Positions 35,401 through 42,475 of a DNA stretch of 64,000 nucleotides are shown piece after piece. Position 1 is the first letter of the stretch. Every line of letters begins with the position of its first letter. The notes beneath the pieces were generated by a model. That model worked only from the letters and a program-made list of their open reading frames with translations. It ran no database searches and was not told the origin of the DNA. The position numbers and the translations under genes are program-made. The stretch is from Larkinella arboricola (GTDB taxonomy: Bacteria; Bacteroidota; Bacteroidia; Cytophagales; Spirosomataceae): the NCBI RefSeq assembly GCF_003259745.1, contig NZ_QLMC01000006.1, positions 272,731 through 336,730 of the forward strand. Reading direction: 5' to 3'.

Positions 35401-35945
35401 TCCCCGATTTCGGCCTGTAGGGTAAATACGCCTTTTTCATCCGTGGTCGTGCCAACGCCCGGACGGTTTTTGATCAGAACGGAAGCCCCAACCAGTTCAC
35501 CCCCGGCGGCATCGAATACCTTTCCCGTAATGGGCGCCAGGGCTTCGGGAGCCGCAGGCAGGCTTTCGGTGCGGACTTCCCGTTTTTTCCGGATCAACAC
35601 CGTCGCCCGATCAATGGTATAGTAAAGCGGCTGTCCTTCCAGGCATTCATCCAGAATGGTGTTCAGGGGGGCATTCACGATATTCATCGTGACGGGTTTG
35701 GTCCCTTTCAGGTCGTCAGACACGTAGAGAAAATCTACGCCGGTCTGTCGTTTGAGAATTTTAAAGACCTCTTTTAAAGAAGCATTCTGGACCTTAATAG
35801 TGGCAGTCTGGGCGCGAACGTTGGCTGCGGTCACTTCCAGCACTACACACAATACCATGATGATACCCAGTTTCATAATGAGAAATAATTTCCTCAGGGG
35901 CGAAGCCAGGCTCCGCCGTGTAGGTAATACCCTTTCTTTGTACAT
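32496..35945 (-). CDS. SusC/RagA TonB-dependent transporter with STN domain
   Basis: 1149 residues, normal for SusC proteins with a signalling extension. After the leader comes an STN domain (about 48-122: IKVQNASLKEVFKILKRQTG ... DECLEGQPLYYTID), a carboxypeptidase-like domain (ITGKVFDAAGGELVGASVLI), the plug (SSMLQGRLPGLVTRQSSGQP, LIIVDGIERGFPQINPDEVE, SITVLKDAASAAVYGARAAN) and the 22-strand barrel ending LSLSF. The STN domain shows that this transporter signals to an anti-sigma factor, here FecR at 36085. It imports a substrate handed over by SusD. The ATG at 35945 begins a typical long leader; an internal ATG at 35876 is possible. Confidence 0.95.
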   Translation of the reverse strand: MYKERVLPTRRSLASPLRKLFLIMKLGIIMVLCVVLEVTAANVRAQTATIKVQNASLKEVFKILKRQTGVDFLYVSDDLKGTKPVTMNIVNAPLNTILDECLEGQPLYYTIDRATVLIRKKREVRTESLPAAPEALAPITGKVFDAAGGELVGASVLIKNRPGVGTTTDEKGVFTLQAEIGDVLVVSFIGFVSKEVTVKNTASIRVVLETENKALTDVVVLGYGATTKQSLVSSVAQVSSAEIKTAPTANLSSMLQGRLPGLVTRQSSGQPGSDGASLLVRGMNTLSGSSPLIIVDGIERGFPQINPDEVESITVLKDAASAAVYGARAANGVILITTKRGSVQKPTITYNSSLALSSNTRFPDFLNGSEYAYWYNKAQEMDGVAEAARRFKPEEIARINNGDPEGVFGNTDWFDLLFKKTAPIYTNNLSLDGGTEKFKYFVSVGSYNQQGIIARTNNNRYNFRANIDAQVSDRFKATFGIAIRDETTEQPGLSAGLGNSYASIFSQAMMSYPFLQPTNKDGMPVGSFNTGNGNQNPLAARDLSGTQDTRANNLQGNISLQYDFPFLEGLSARVNGAFDKGYSMRKSAVLPYLLSVYNNATRTFTETYARHSLTGMATINQWFADSWQTTLQPSINFNRTFGAHKVGGMLLYEYIRSNGTSMSAGRRGFPITDIMDLNYGEEVINDLVKGGHSMFHRAGYVSRLTYDYQGKYLAEFTGRYDGSTRLPSDNRWGLFPALAVGWRISNEPFFKENVRFVNDLKLRASTGKLGNDAVGNYAYLRTLAMGANPVAMIGNRLVRSLNVSRVPNKDIKWETTTSYNLGFESSLWNGLLGVEADVFYNVTKDILQSQSGLMPPSMGGYYPATINSGVVDNRGFELILSHRKTFGDFYYNARGNVSWARNRIVETTENVNVPDHARRTGRQIGMKYGFVADGLFQSEEEIANSALFGPTRVGEVKLKDLNGDGRITWDQDWTIIGRSSTPEMMFGLNLGGGYKGFDFNVFFQGAAIADVALSGLYSNSDVYDNTFYTMAFYQDGNSPKYLAEGAWTPENTNAKYPRLSTLSAQSGGKFSSWWIRDASYLRLKSFQIGYTLPRSLTQRMKIEGLRFHISGSNLFTWTGLEYLDPEMPDVNQGYYPQQKLFEGGLSLSF

Positions 35946-36005
35946 TTGTGACGATAGGATTTCCTTTAATGGAGAAAGTTCACTGCATTTTTAGAGGAGC
36001 CTAAC

Positions 36006-36057
36006 ACAGCTTTCCAAGCTGTCGGGTCGGAGGTGTTCCAGCACTTCCGACTTTTTT
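36006..36057. repeat. Two hairpins between fecR and susC of PUL 1
   Basis: ACAGCTT/AAGCTGT (36006-36022) and the longer GTCGGAGGTG/CACTTCCGAC (26 bases, 36026-36051, one G-T pair) are adjacent. The second is followed by six T on the plus strand, so it would end antisense transcripts, while on the minus strand it lies in the 139-base leader of susC. It may structure that leader or shield the susC promoter from the sigma/FecR transcript. Confidence 0.5.
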
Positions 36058-36084
36058 CGGCCCAGGTTGGCGCGTGGGTGTTTG

Positions 36085-37215
36085 TCAGTTCATAACCGTG
36101 ATTGTTTTGCCTTGCTGTTTAAAATGAATACCGCCCAGCTGTTCTAGGTAGGTCAATAGTCCTTTCAGATCTTTCGATTTGGAAAAGGTGCCTCCAAAAC
36201 GTTTGTTGGGCACATGGCCTTCGTAAGTGACTTCCACATCGTACCAGCGCGCAGCCATTTTCATCACCGACCGCAGATCCTGATCGTCAAACACAAAATA
36301 GCCCTCCTTCCAGGCCAGCCAGCTTTCGACATCCACCTCCCGGATTTGCAACAATCCCGACGGTTCCGTGATGGCCTGCTGGCCGGGCCGGAGCGTTTCC
36401 TTACTGCCCTTGTTGGAGATAATTACCTGCCCTTCGGCAAGCGTGGTATAGACCTGCGGTTCATCCTCGTAAGCCGCTACGTTGAAGTGGGTTCCGGTGA
36501 CGCGTACTTCGGTATCGCCCGAAACAACTTTGAAGGGACGGTTTTTGTCGGGGCTTACCTCGAAATAGGCTTCACCATGCAACTCCACAATCCGTTCTGA
36601 AACGCTATTGCTGGCCGGATAAATGAGTTGGGTGGCCGAGTTTAGCCAAACGGCTGTTCCGTCGGGCAATGTCACCTTGAACGTAGCTCCTTTCGGCACG
36701 GATAAGGTGTTTCTGCCGGAAGGGGCCGAAGCCGTACCCGCATCTTTATATTCCAGCCGCCCTTCACCGGTTTTTGTCACCTGGCTGCTCCCCTGAGTCG
36801 ACAGTACCCCCGTTGCGGCCGCGTCGACCAGAATCGTCGAACCGTCGGCCAGGGTCAGCATGGCCTGGTTGCTGCCGGGGGCCACCGCTGCGGTATGGTA
36901 ATGGGCTTCCGACGCACTGGAGCGGTTTTCTTTCGACCAGTAAAACCATCCCCCCACCAGCAGCAACGCCACCGATGCCGCGGCACTGAGCCAGGGCCAC
37001 AGCTTTCGGGTAACTACGCGTTCCTCTTTCAAAGCCGTCTGAATGCCCGCCCGCATCCGTGCCCGCATCTGCTCACGCGCCCTGTCGCTCTCCCAGTTCC
37101 ATTTCGACTGCGAAGACGTTTTCTCAAACCACAACTCCAGCAACTCGCGCTCCTCATCCGTGCAGGTGCCCTGACGAAAGCGCTTCAACAACTCTTTGAT
37201 TTCTTCCTCTGTCAT
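36085..37215 (-). CDS. FecR-family anti-sigma factor (PUL 1)
   Basis: 376 residues. The cytoplasmic N-terminus (MTEEEIKELLKRFRQGTCTD ... ELLELWFEKTS) should hold the ECF sigma factor, a single membrane helix lies at about 72-93 (LWPWLSAAASVALLLVGGWF), and the periplasmic FecR domain follows (NTLSVPKGATFKVTLPDGTA, VWLNSATQLIYP, ELHGEAYFEVSPDKNRPF, VTGTHFNVAAY). The C-terminal part (LRSVMKMAARWYDVEVTYEG) is the STN-interacting region. It is encoded between its sigma factor (120-base gap) and SusC, as usual for Bacteroidetes trans-envelope signalling. Confidence 0.95.
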   Translation of the reverse strand: MTEEEIKELLKRFRQGTCTDEERELLELWFEKTSSQSKWNWESDRAREQMRARMRAGIQTALKEERVVTRKLWPWLSAAASVALLLVGGWFYWSKENRSSASEAHYHTAAVAPGSNQAMLTLADGSTILVDAAATGVLSTQGSSQVTKTGEGRLEYKDAGTASAPSGRNTLSVPKGATFKVTLPDGTAVWLNSATQLIYPASNSVSERIVELHGEAYFEVSPDKNRPFKVVSGDTEVRVTGTHFNVAAYEDEPQVYTTLAEGQVIISNKGSKETLRPGQQAITEPSGLLQIREVDVESWLAWKEGYFVFDDQDLRSVMKMAARWYDVEVTYEGHVPNKRFGGTFSKSKDLKGLLTYLEQLGGIHFKQQGKTITVMN

Positions 37216-37229
37216 ACGGATTGAGAGCA

Positions 37230-37284
37230 GCCTGTGGTCCGCTTGGACACAGGCTTACGCTGCCTTTTGACTGTAGTGTCAAAA
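37230..37284. repeat. Hairpin and palindrome between the sigma and fecR genes
   Basis: GCCTGTGGTCC (37230-37240) pairs with GGACACAGGC (37245-37254) with one bulge, 15 bases before the fecR start. Next to it lies TTTTGAC/GTCAAAA (37265-37284, 6-base loop). Neither is followed by a T run on the minus strand. They could tune fecR translation relative to the sigma gene. Confidence 0.4.
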
Positions 37285-37335
37285 ACCGGGATGGTGGTAG
37301 TAGAGGATTGCAGAAAATTTTTGAAAAAATTGCAG

Positions 37336-37947
37336 TCAGCAGAGGACGGAACAAAGAAAAATGGTGGTCCACATGTGCTGTTCGTCCATAGCGGAGCGTA
37401 ACTGCCTGAGTGCGTAATAGATTTGCTTTTTTACGGTTTTGTCCGAAATCTGCAATCGATCGGCGATCTCGGCATGCGACAGTTGTTCCCGGCGGCTCAG
37501 CAGAAACACCTCCCGCATCCGGTCGGGCAGGGCCTGAATCTGACTTTCCAGAAAAGTATCCATTTCCTGCGCCATCAGCTGGGTTTCCGGGTCGTTGGCC
37601 ACTTCGTTGAAGAAGCTGAGTAGCGAAGTTCGGTAACGTTCCTCCGATAAGTTGAGACTAATGCTTTTTAATGCTTTATAACGGGCAATGGAAATCAGGT
37701 AGGCTTTTAAGGAACGAACGGCATCCAGTTCGCCCCGCTTCTGCCAGAGGGCAATAAAGGTTTCCTGAACCACGTCACTGGCCCCGTCGGGGTCTTTCAA
37801 TACCTTCACGACATACAGGAATATGCTCTCCCAATACCGGTCATACAACTCGGTCAAAGCAGATTCTTTGCCCCCGTTGATAAAATCCAGTAATTCAGGA
37901 TCAGAGGAGCTGGCGAACGGATTCTTGCTTCTATTACGGTCGATCAC
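37336..37947 (-). CDS. ECF-type RNA polymerase sigma factor (PUL 1)
   Basis: 203 residues. Region 2 is LTELYDRYWESIFLYVVKVL with DASDVVQETF-like GASDVVQETFIALWQKRGEL, and region 4 is LPDRMREVFLLSRREQLSHA followed by EIADRLQISDKTVKKQIYYA. This is the typical sigma-70 family of SusCD-linked ECF factors. It starts the PUL 1 gene string and should direct transcription of susC and possibly of itself. It is controlled by the FecR protein encoded next. A symmetric TGTAAT/ATTACA site lies 55 bases before its start. Confidence 0.95.
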   Translation of the reverse strand: MIDRNRSKNPFASSSDPELLDFINGGKESALTELYDRYWESIFLYVVKVLKDPDGASDVVQETFIALWQKRGELDAVRSLKAYLISIARYKALKSISLNLSEERYRTSLLSFFNEVANDPETQLMAQEMDTFLESQIQALPDRMREVFLLSRREQLSHAEIADRLQISDKTVKKQIYYALRQLRSAMDEQHMWTTIFLCSVLC

Positions 37948-38343
37948 TACCCAGCAAGTATTGGAACGTTAAATAATACCGAGAGTAAATTTTTATGCTG
38001 GTGTAATTTATTACATAAAATTTCAATTATGAAGTTAAATCAAGATATTTCTAAACCTTGCTCTTTGATGTAGATACCTATTCTTAATTACACCTAGTGG
38101 TTTGTAACCTTAATGGGTAGAATCAATTGTTTCGGCGGGCCGATAAGTTAAGCACTTAGACTGTCCGGCAAAACTGGCCCATCTCAACAAACCTAAAGGG
38201 CGGCCCCATTGAACTCGGCAGTATACTTTCGTTTTGGTAGTTGTAGTTGGGATTGGTTCATGCCGGGCCGACGCATCGGCACACGAAGTTAAAAAGTTTC
38301 GTGTCCGGATTAATAGGACCATATCACTCATCCAAACTGTCGA
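37948..38343. promoter_or_regulatory. Promoter region of PUL 1 and non-coding debris
   Basis: A 396-base gap. The AT-rich part at 37950-38095 contains TGTAATttATTACA (38002-38015), a 14-base palindrome 55 bases in front of the sigma gene, a candidate operator or promoter element. The rest (38100-38343) has no intact gene. On the minus strand from 38261 the reading MNQSQLQLPKRKYTAEF, followed soon by a stop, resembles the start of an IS3-type OrfA, but is too short to call. The region also separates PUL 1 from the AraC regulator, whose stop is at 38344. Confidence 0.45.
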
Positions 38344-39234
38344 TCAAAGATATTGGGACCGATTAAATAATATATTTGAAGTTAGCTTAAAAAACTTGTC
38401 CGGAAACTGGATGGCGATTCGCCTGTTTTGGCCATGCATGAATAATCTGCTGAAATAAGCCGGATCGTTGTAACCCAGTTCGTAGGCGATTTCCTTTGCC
38501 GTGAGCGAAGTGTGTACCAGTAGCCGTTTAGCTTCGAGTATAATGCGGTTTTTAATCACCTCATTGGGCTGGGGCAGCCGAAGGCGGTTGAATTTGTGCG
38601 TGATCGTTTTCGGTGCCATGCACAGAAAATCGGCGTAATCGGCGACGGTATGCTTGGATTTGTAATGCTCTTCGACCAGCCGTGTAAACTTGCGGAAAAA
38701 TTTCATATCGCTTTGCTGTTCGGTCACGGCGTTGTCCAAATGCTGCCTTTTCCAGGAGCGTGTCGCGCGGATCAGCAGTTGTTTCAGGTACGTCCGGACC
38801 ATTTCTTCCAGCTGGCTGTCATTTAATTGAAACTCCTGAATCATTTCCTTAAACAAACAGCCCAGAAATGCGATTTCCTCTTCCGAGACCTCCACTTTGG
38901 GCATGTTGCGGATGTTGTTGAACAGCAAACCATCGCAGGCCACTTCCTGGTCGTGGATTTGAATGCAGTAAAAATCGCGGTTGTAGAAAATGAAATAGCC
39001 GCTTTCCGTCTCCGCTTCTTCGATTTGCAGGTATTGATTAGGGCTAATAAAGAAAAGGGTAGGTTGGGCCGTTTGATAAACCGAAAAATCGACCCGTAGC
39101 TTGAAGCCGGCCGGTAAATAAAGGATCTTGATGTATGGCTTATAGTCAGGGCCGTTGATCGCATCTACTTGCTGCTGACTTACCGGCAATAATCCCAGCG
39201 TCTTTAAGTTGTTGTTAAAAACGGTTGTACTCAT
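38344..39234 (-). CDS. AraC-family transcriptional regulator
   Basis: 296 residues. The N-terminal ligand-binding domain has the cupin-like strands LRVDFSVYQTAQPTLFFISP and FYCIQIHDQEVACDGLLFNN. The C-terminal AraC domain has two helix-turn-helix units: HTVADYADFLCMAPKTITHK and LVHTSLTAKEIAYELGYNDP, ending AYFSRLFMHGQ. It lies directly downstream of, and in the same direction as, the alpha/beta hydrolase and HExxH genes at 39328-41309, but a strong terminator (39285-39317) separates them, so it is probably transcribed on its own. Proteins of this subfamily often control nearby oxidoreductases or hydrolases; the effector is unknown. Confidence 0.9.
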   Translation of the reverse strand: MSTTVFNNNLKTLGLLPVSQQQVDAINGPDYKPYIKILYLPAGFKLRVDFSVYQTAQPTLFFISPNQYLQIEEAETESGYFIFYNRDFYCIQIHDQEVACDGLLFNNIRNMPKVEVSEEEIAFLGCLFKEMIQEFQLNDSQLEEMVRTYLKQLLIRATRSWKRQHLDNAVTEQQSDMKFFRKFTRLVEEHYKSKHTVADYADFLCMAPKTITHKFNRLRLPQPNEVIKNRIILEAKRLLVHTSLTAKEIAYELGYNDPAYFSRLFMHGQNRRIAIQFPDKFFKLTSNILFNRSQYL

Positions 39235-39284
39235 GGCTATTTATGGGTGTGGTTGATCTATGTAATTGCAGTCCGTATTTGAAA

Positions 39285-39317
39285 GTACCTGCAAAGCTGC
39301 TGATGCTTTGCAGGTAC
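39285..39317 (-). terminator. Factor-independent terminator after the alpha/beta hydrolase gene
   Basis: A perfect 12-base-pair stem, GTACCTGCAAAG (39285-39296) and CTTTGCAGGTAC (39306-39317), with a 9-base loop, starts 11 bases after the stop codon of the hydrolase gene at 39328. On the minus strand it is followed by TTTCAAAT. It should separate this gene from the AraC gene. Confidence 0.75.
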
Positions 39318-39327
39318 GGTTGGGTGG

Positions 39328-40233
39328 TTAGCTTCTGGCGAATTTTTCGAGTTCGGCGTTGAATTTATCCATTTCCTCTAAGAAAAGGCCATGACCGCTC
39401 TTTTCAAATCTGACCAGGTAAGAGCCTTTGATGCCTTTGTGCAGCTGCTCGGCCTGAGCAAAGTCACACAATTTGTCATTCACCCCATGGAATATGGCGA
39501 CAGGCATTTTGATTTTGGCTAACTCGGGCCGAAGGTCCAGGTCCCGCAGCGCGGTAATCGCTTGGGTGGTCGCGTAGGGCGATGCATCCAGGTTGATGCT
39601 TTCGAGCCATTTAATCGATTCCTGAGAAAGCCCGCCTTCCTGACCGGCAAAGCCTTTTCCGAAGCCTGCCACCAGTTGCTGCCGGTTGGTTTTGGTTTGC
39701 TGGATCAGCGCGGCAGCGTCCTCCTCCGACACGCCGTAAGGGTAGTCAGCGCGTTTTTTCCACGAAGGACCCGAGGCACCGAACAAGGCCAGCTTGGCGA
39801 TATGCGCCCCATTGTATTTGGTTACATAGTGGAGTGTAACGGCACTGCCCATCGAAAAGCCCCCAAGCACGGCGTTTTCAATTTTCAGTTTTTCCAACAC
39901 CACTTTAATATCGTCGGAGAACGTGTCGAAATCGTATTTACCGTAGGGCCGGTCGGATTTACCGAAACCGCGCAGGGAAATGCCGACCACCCTGAATCCT
40001 TTTTCAACCAGGTACTGGTATTGATATTCATACATCGCGTTGTTCAGCGGCCATCCATGAATGAGCACTACCGGCTGGCCCTCGCCCAGGTCAATCACGT
40101 GCAGTTTTACATTCTTTTCTACTTCAATATACTCTTGTCTTCCTGCCGACGCCGGCTTGCGGTTTTGTGCAAATAGCGATTGGCTGTGGATAAAGGTGAA
40201 TAACAAGCCGATGGTCAATGCAATGGTTTTCAT
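39328..40233 (-). CDS. Exported alpha/beta hydrolase (chloroperoxidase-like)
   Basis: 301 residues with a signal peptide (MKTIALTIGLLFTFIHSQSL FAQ-type). The hydrolase domain shows PVVLIHGWPLNNAMYEYQ (oxyanion hole), YKFDTFSDDIKVVLEKL-like YDFDTFSDDIKVVLEKLKIE, the nucleophile elbow LGGFSMGSAVTLHYV, an Asp in VAIFHGVNDKLCDF and the His in FEKSGHGLFLEEM. The HGWPL/GFSMG combination is common in cofactor-free haloperoxidase-like esterases. The triad is intact. It follows the HExxH protein gene in the same direction after a 146-base gap that contains the inverted repeat at 40261-40283. Confidence 0.87.
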   Translation of the reverse strand: MKTIALTIGLLFTFIHSQSLFAQNRKPASAGRQEYIEVEKNVKLHVIDLGEGQPVVLIHGWPLNNAMYEYQYQYLVEKGFRVVGISLRGFGKSDRPYGKYDFDTFSDDIKVVLEKLKIENAVLGGFSMGSAVTLHYVTKYNGAHIAKLALFGASGPSWKKRADYPYGVSEEDAAALIQQTKTNRQQLVAGFGKGFAGQEGGLSQESIKWLESINLDASPYATTQAITALRDLDLRPELAKIKMPVAIFHGVNDKLCDFAQAEQLHKGIKGSYLVRFEKSGHGLFLEEMDKFNAELEKFARS

Positions 40234-40260
40234 GTGAATAGCAAGTTTGAGTTAAAACCT

Positions 40261-40283
40261 AACCAGCTAACGGTTAGCCGGTT
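40261..40283. promoter_or_regulatory. Near-perfect 23-base palindrome upstream of the alpha/beta hydrolase
   Basis: AACCaGCTAACgGTTAGCcGGTT has 11-base arms with one mismatch around a central G. It begins 28 bases upstream of the hydrolase start. It fits an operator; on the minus strand four T follow it, so a terminator of the HExxH gene is an alternative reading. Confidence 0.5.
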
Positions 40284-40379
40284 GTCGTTGAATTCGACAT
40301 TGCAAAGTTGGCCTGTGAAACCGCGTGAAAGAATGGATAAAAAGCCAAGCGACTTGTACATTTTTCCCGAAAGGTAGAT

Positions 40380-41309
40380 TTACCGGGCGTAGAAAGCCGC
40401 GAGTTGGCCCAACCGCCTTCTGACAAGCACGTTCTTCATCGGCTCGAACCGGGCCAGCTCGACATTGTTTTTCGTCACCACGATGTGGAAAGGCTGATTC
40501 AACTGGGTGGTGAGGTGATAGATTGTGGTAAGCTCAGCGAGATCCTCGGACCAGGCTGCCATGCCATATAATGAAGGAAAGGGCGTCTTGGCGAGCTTTT
40601 GATAAACTTCCGGCGCCTGGCTGATCATCATCGGCCGACCGCTTCGGAAACGGGTCTTTTCTAGCAGGGAGTCGATGTATTGATCTTCGGGCACATTCGC
40701 CAGGCGCCAAACATTTTTGGTGAATGGTGTCGGTTTGACTACTGAATGCTTTTCAGCAAAGTAGGGAGTGACCTGCGTCACCGCGTCAACTACGTGCGTG
40801 GCCTCGTGCAGCAGCACGTAAATGAGTGCATCCATATTGCCACCTTGGACACGTATCTGATAATCAGCCTTATCCACCGGATTAAAGCAGGTGTTTTCTT
40901 TCCAGGTTGCCCATTCTGAAATCGTCTCATCCAGCAAGCCCGCCCGAAACGTGATGTTGAACATTTTCAGTCCGCCGACTGAATCGAGTACCGAGGTTAA
41001 TGCCGTGTTGGGCATATTATCCATGAAGCTGATGCTTTGCAAATGCTGTCTCAGAATACGCTGGTGTAAAGGCGGCAACACGGCAAGAGCATTGCGCACC
41101 ATTTCTTTTTGAGACGGTGTCAGTTCGCGGTTAACAGGTTGCATTCCGGCCTCGCGGAACATTTTGAACACGCTTTCAGGCGCGGGTTGAATGCGTTGAA
41201 AAGGGTCACCTTGACCAATGGAATCCGGCTTCTGCGCCCAGGCAACCGATGAGAAAAACAGCGCTAACAAAGCAGAAATGGCAAGTGTAAGTCGGGGCTT
41301 TACGATCAT
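40380..41309 (-). CDS. Exported putative zinc metallopeptidase (HExxH)
   Basis: 309 residues with a signal peptide (MIVKPRLTLAISALLALFFS, cleavage near VAWAQ). The zincin-type motif HEATH lies at 168-172 in ALIYVLLHEATHVVDAVTQV, preceded by a helix; a later Glu or His ligand could lie in AAWSEDLAELTTIYHL near 259, which would be typical. I do not recognise a named family. The rest of the protein is mixed helix. It is encoded upstream of the alpha/beta hydrolase. Periplasmic or extracellular location is expected. Confidence 0.6.
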   Translation of the reverse strand: MIVKPRLTLAISALLALFFSSVAWAQKPDSIGQGDPFQRIQPAPESVFKMFREAGMQPVNRELTPSQKEMVRNALAVLPPLHQRILRQHLQSISFMDNMPNTALTSVLDSVGGLKMFNITFRAGLLDETISEWATWKENTCFNPVDKADYQIRVQGGNMDALIYVLLHEATHVVDAVTQVTPYFAEKHSVVKPTPFTKNVWRLANVPEDQYIDSLLEKTRFRSGRPMMISQAPEVYQKLAKTPFPSLYGMAAWSEDLAELTTIYHLTTQLNQPFHIVVTKNNVELARFEPMKNVLVRRRLGQLAAFYAR

Positions 41310-41408
41310 TTTAAATAGGTTGTGTTTGATAGCGAATGGTTTCGTAGGAATGCTTCAGGGCTATAAGACATTCAGGAAGCAATTCCTGCGAATTTTTTGC
41401 CGGGGCTT

Positions 41409-41732
41409 TTACCCCTTGATGTGTAATGAACCGATAAGTGAACCGTCCCATTTGATATGGTATTGCATTATGGCAGGGCTGCCGGGGAATGTGCCGGTAA
41501 CCTCGACGGTCAGCTCGGCCGCTAAACCATCTTCATTGAAATGGATCGGTTTTAGCTGCATTTGGTACTTTTTAGTCGCCTGCTGAATCCATTCTTTGAT
41601 TTCGTCTCTGCCCGAATAGGAAGATCCTTCGTCAGAAACGGTGGCTTTTTCAGTAAAGTATTGCGCGAATGCGGTGCTATCCTGTTCATTCTGTGCCTTT
41701 ACAAGGCCTGCTATATTGTCTGGGAGTCTCAT
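41409..41732 (-). CDS. NTF2/SnoaL-like protein
   Basis: 107 residues: MRLPDNIAGLVKAQNEQDST, FAQYFTEKATVSDEGSSYSG, RDEIKEWIQQATKKYQMQLK, ending SLIGSLHIKG. The short helix, SYSGRDEIKEWI and long strands fit the SnoaL-like fold. It is 17 bases downstream of the remains of an SDR gene in the same direction. SnoaL-like genes often accompany HxlR/SDR pairs. No catalytic claim. Confidence 0.7.
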   Translation of the reverse strand: MRLPDNIAGLVKAQNEQDSTAFAQYFTEKATVSDEGSSYSGRDEIKEWIQQATKKYQMQLKPIHFNEDGLAAELTVEVTGTFPGSPAIMQYHIKWDGSLIGSLHIKG

Positions 41733-41749
41733 CGCTGAAAGTTTTAAAT

Positions 41750-42343
41750 TTAATAAATGGTTTCGTTACAATTAAAGCTGGATGCATCGGTCATAATCCA
41801 ATCCGGCGACACCGTGAGCACCCGCACACGTTTCGGTGCGACCTGGTTCGACAGGCTTTTGCTGTAATTCACCAGACCCGCTTTCGCTGCCGCATAGGGG
41901 AGTGTGGAATCATAAAGGGGCAACTTCGCCTGGATGGATGCGATGTGGATAATCACCCCTTATCATGCCGGGCAAAAAGCCACGGTCCAGCCGCACAGGA
42001 GCAAGCAGGTTGGTTTGATAGCCGATTCCCAGTCCTGATCCGACAGCACAGCAAAACCGCCACAGGGTGTTTCTGAGCCGCCCATATTGTTGACCAGGAT
42101 GGCCAGATGGCCAAATCGACCAAGTAAATCGTCGACCACATGCTGTGTCCCTTCTGGTTTGCTCAGATCGGCGGTGATGGAATGAATAGGATTGGTTTGT
42201 TCTTCCGGCTTGTTTCTGGCGGTAATGATTACCGTTGCACCTGCTTTCGACAGGCGATCGGCGATTGCTTTGCCTGTCCCTTTGGTGCCACCGGTTACCA
42301 GCGCGATCTGACCTGCCAGTTCGTTTTCAAAATTAAAGTCCAT
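41750..42343 (-). pseudogene. Broken short-chain dehydrogenase/reductase (SDR)
   Basis: From ATG 42343 the reading is MDFNFENELAGQIALVTGGT, with the cofactor motif TGGTKGTG, then HLAILVNNMGGS (NNMG). After DQDWESAI it drifts into a wrong frame and stops at 41963. Another frame gives TNLLAPVRLDRGFLPG, and a third (to 41750) gives [20 protein letters not shown], with active-site-like Ser, and [20 protein letters not shown] (the Tyr-x3-Lys) and [12 protein letters not shown]. At least two frame changes are needed near 42020 and 41960, and the end after MTDAS is truncated. It is divergent from the HxlR regulator gene, the standard pair of such SDRs. Intact it would reduce or oxidise a small carbonyl. 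Confidence 0.8.
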
Positions 42344-42414
42344 CACGTTGTTCGTTTGTTTAGGACAAATTTCGACAGTATGGTAGGTGATGACAAGTAC
42401 GGATTTACGATTCA

Positions 42415-42438
42415 AATAGGGATAAATTTATCCCTATT
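42415..42438. promoter_or_regulatory. Perfect 24-base palindromic operator between HxlR and SDR genes
   Basis: AATAGGGATAAA (42415-42426) is followed directly by its exact reverse complement TTTATCCCTATT (42427-42438). The site is 37 bases before the HxlR start and 72 bases before the SDR start, in a divergent promoter. HxlR proteins are dimeric winged-helix regulators that bind such symmetric sites, usually repressing both genes. Confidence 0.8.
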
Positions 42439-42475
42439 GAACCGGGCAGAGCCTGTAGCTATACTTGCTTGCAGT

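Noticed and set aside
38110-38331. A 73-codon minus-strand frame in the gap before the AraC gene
   Set aside because: The translation has no protein character and no ribosome or operon support.
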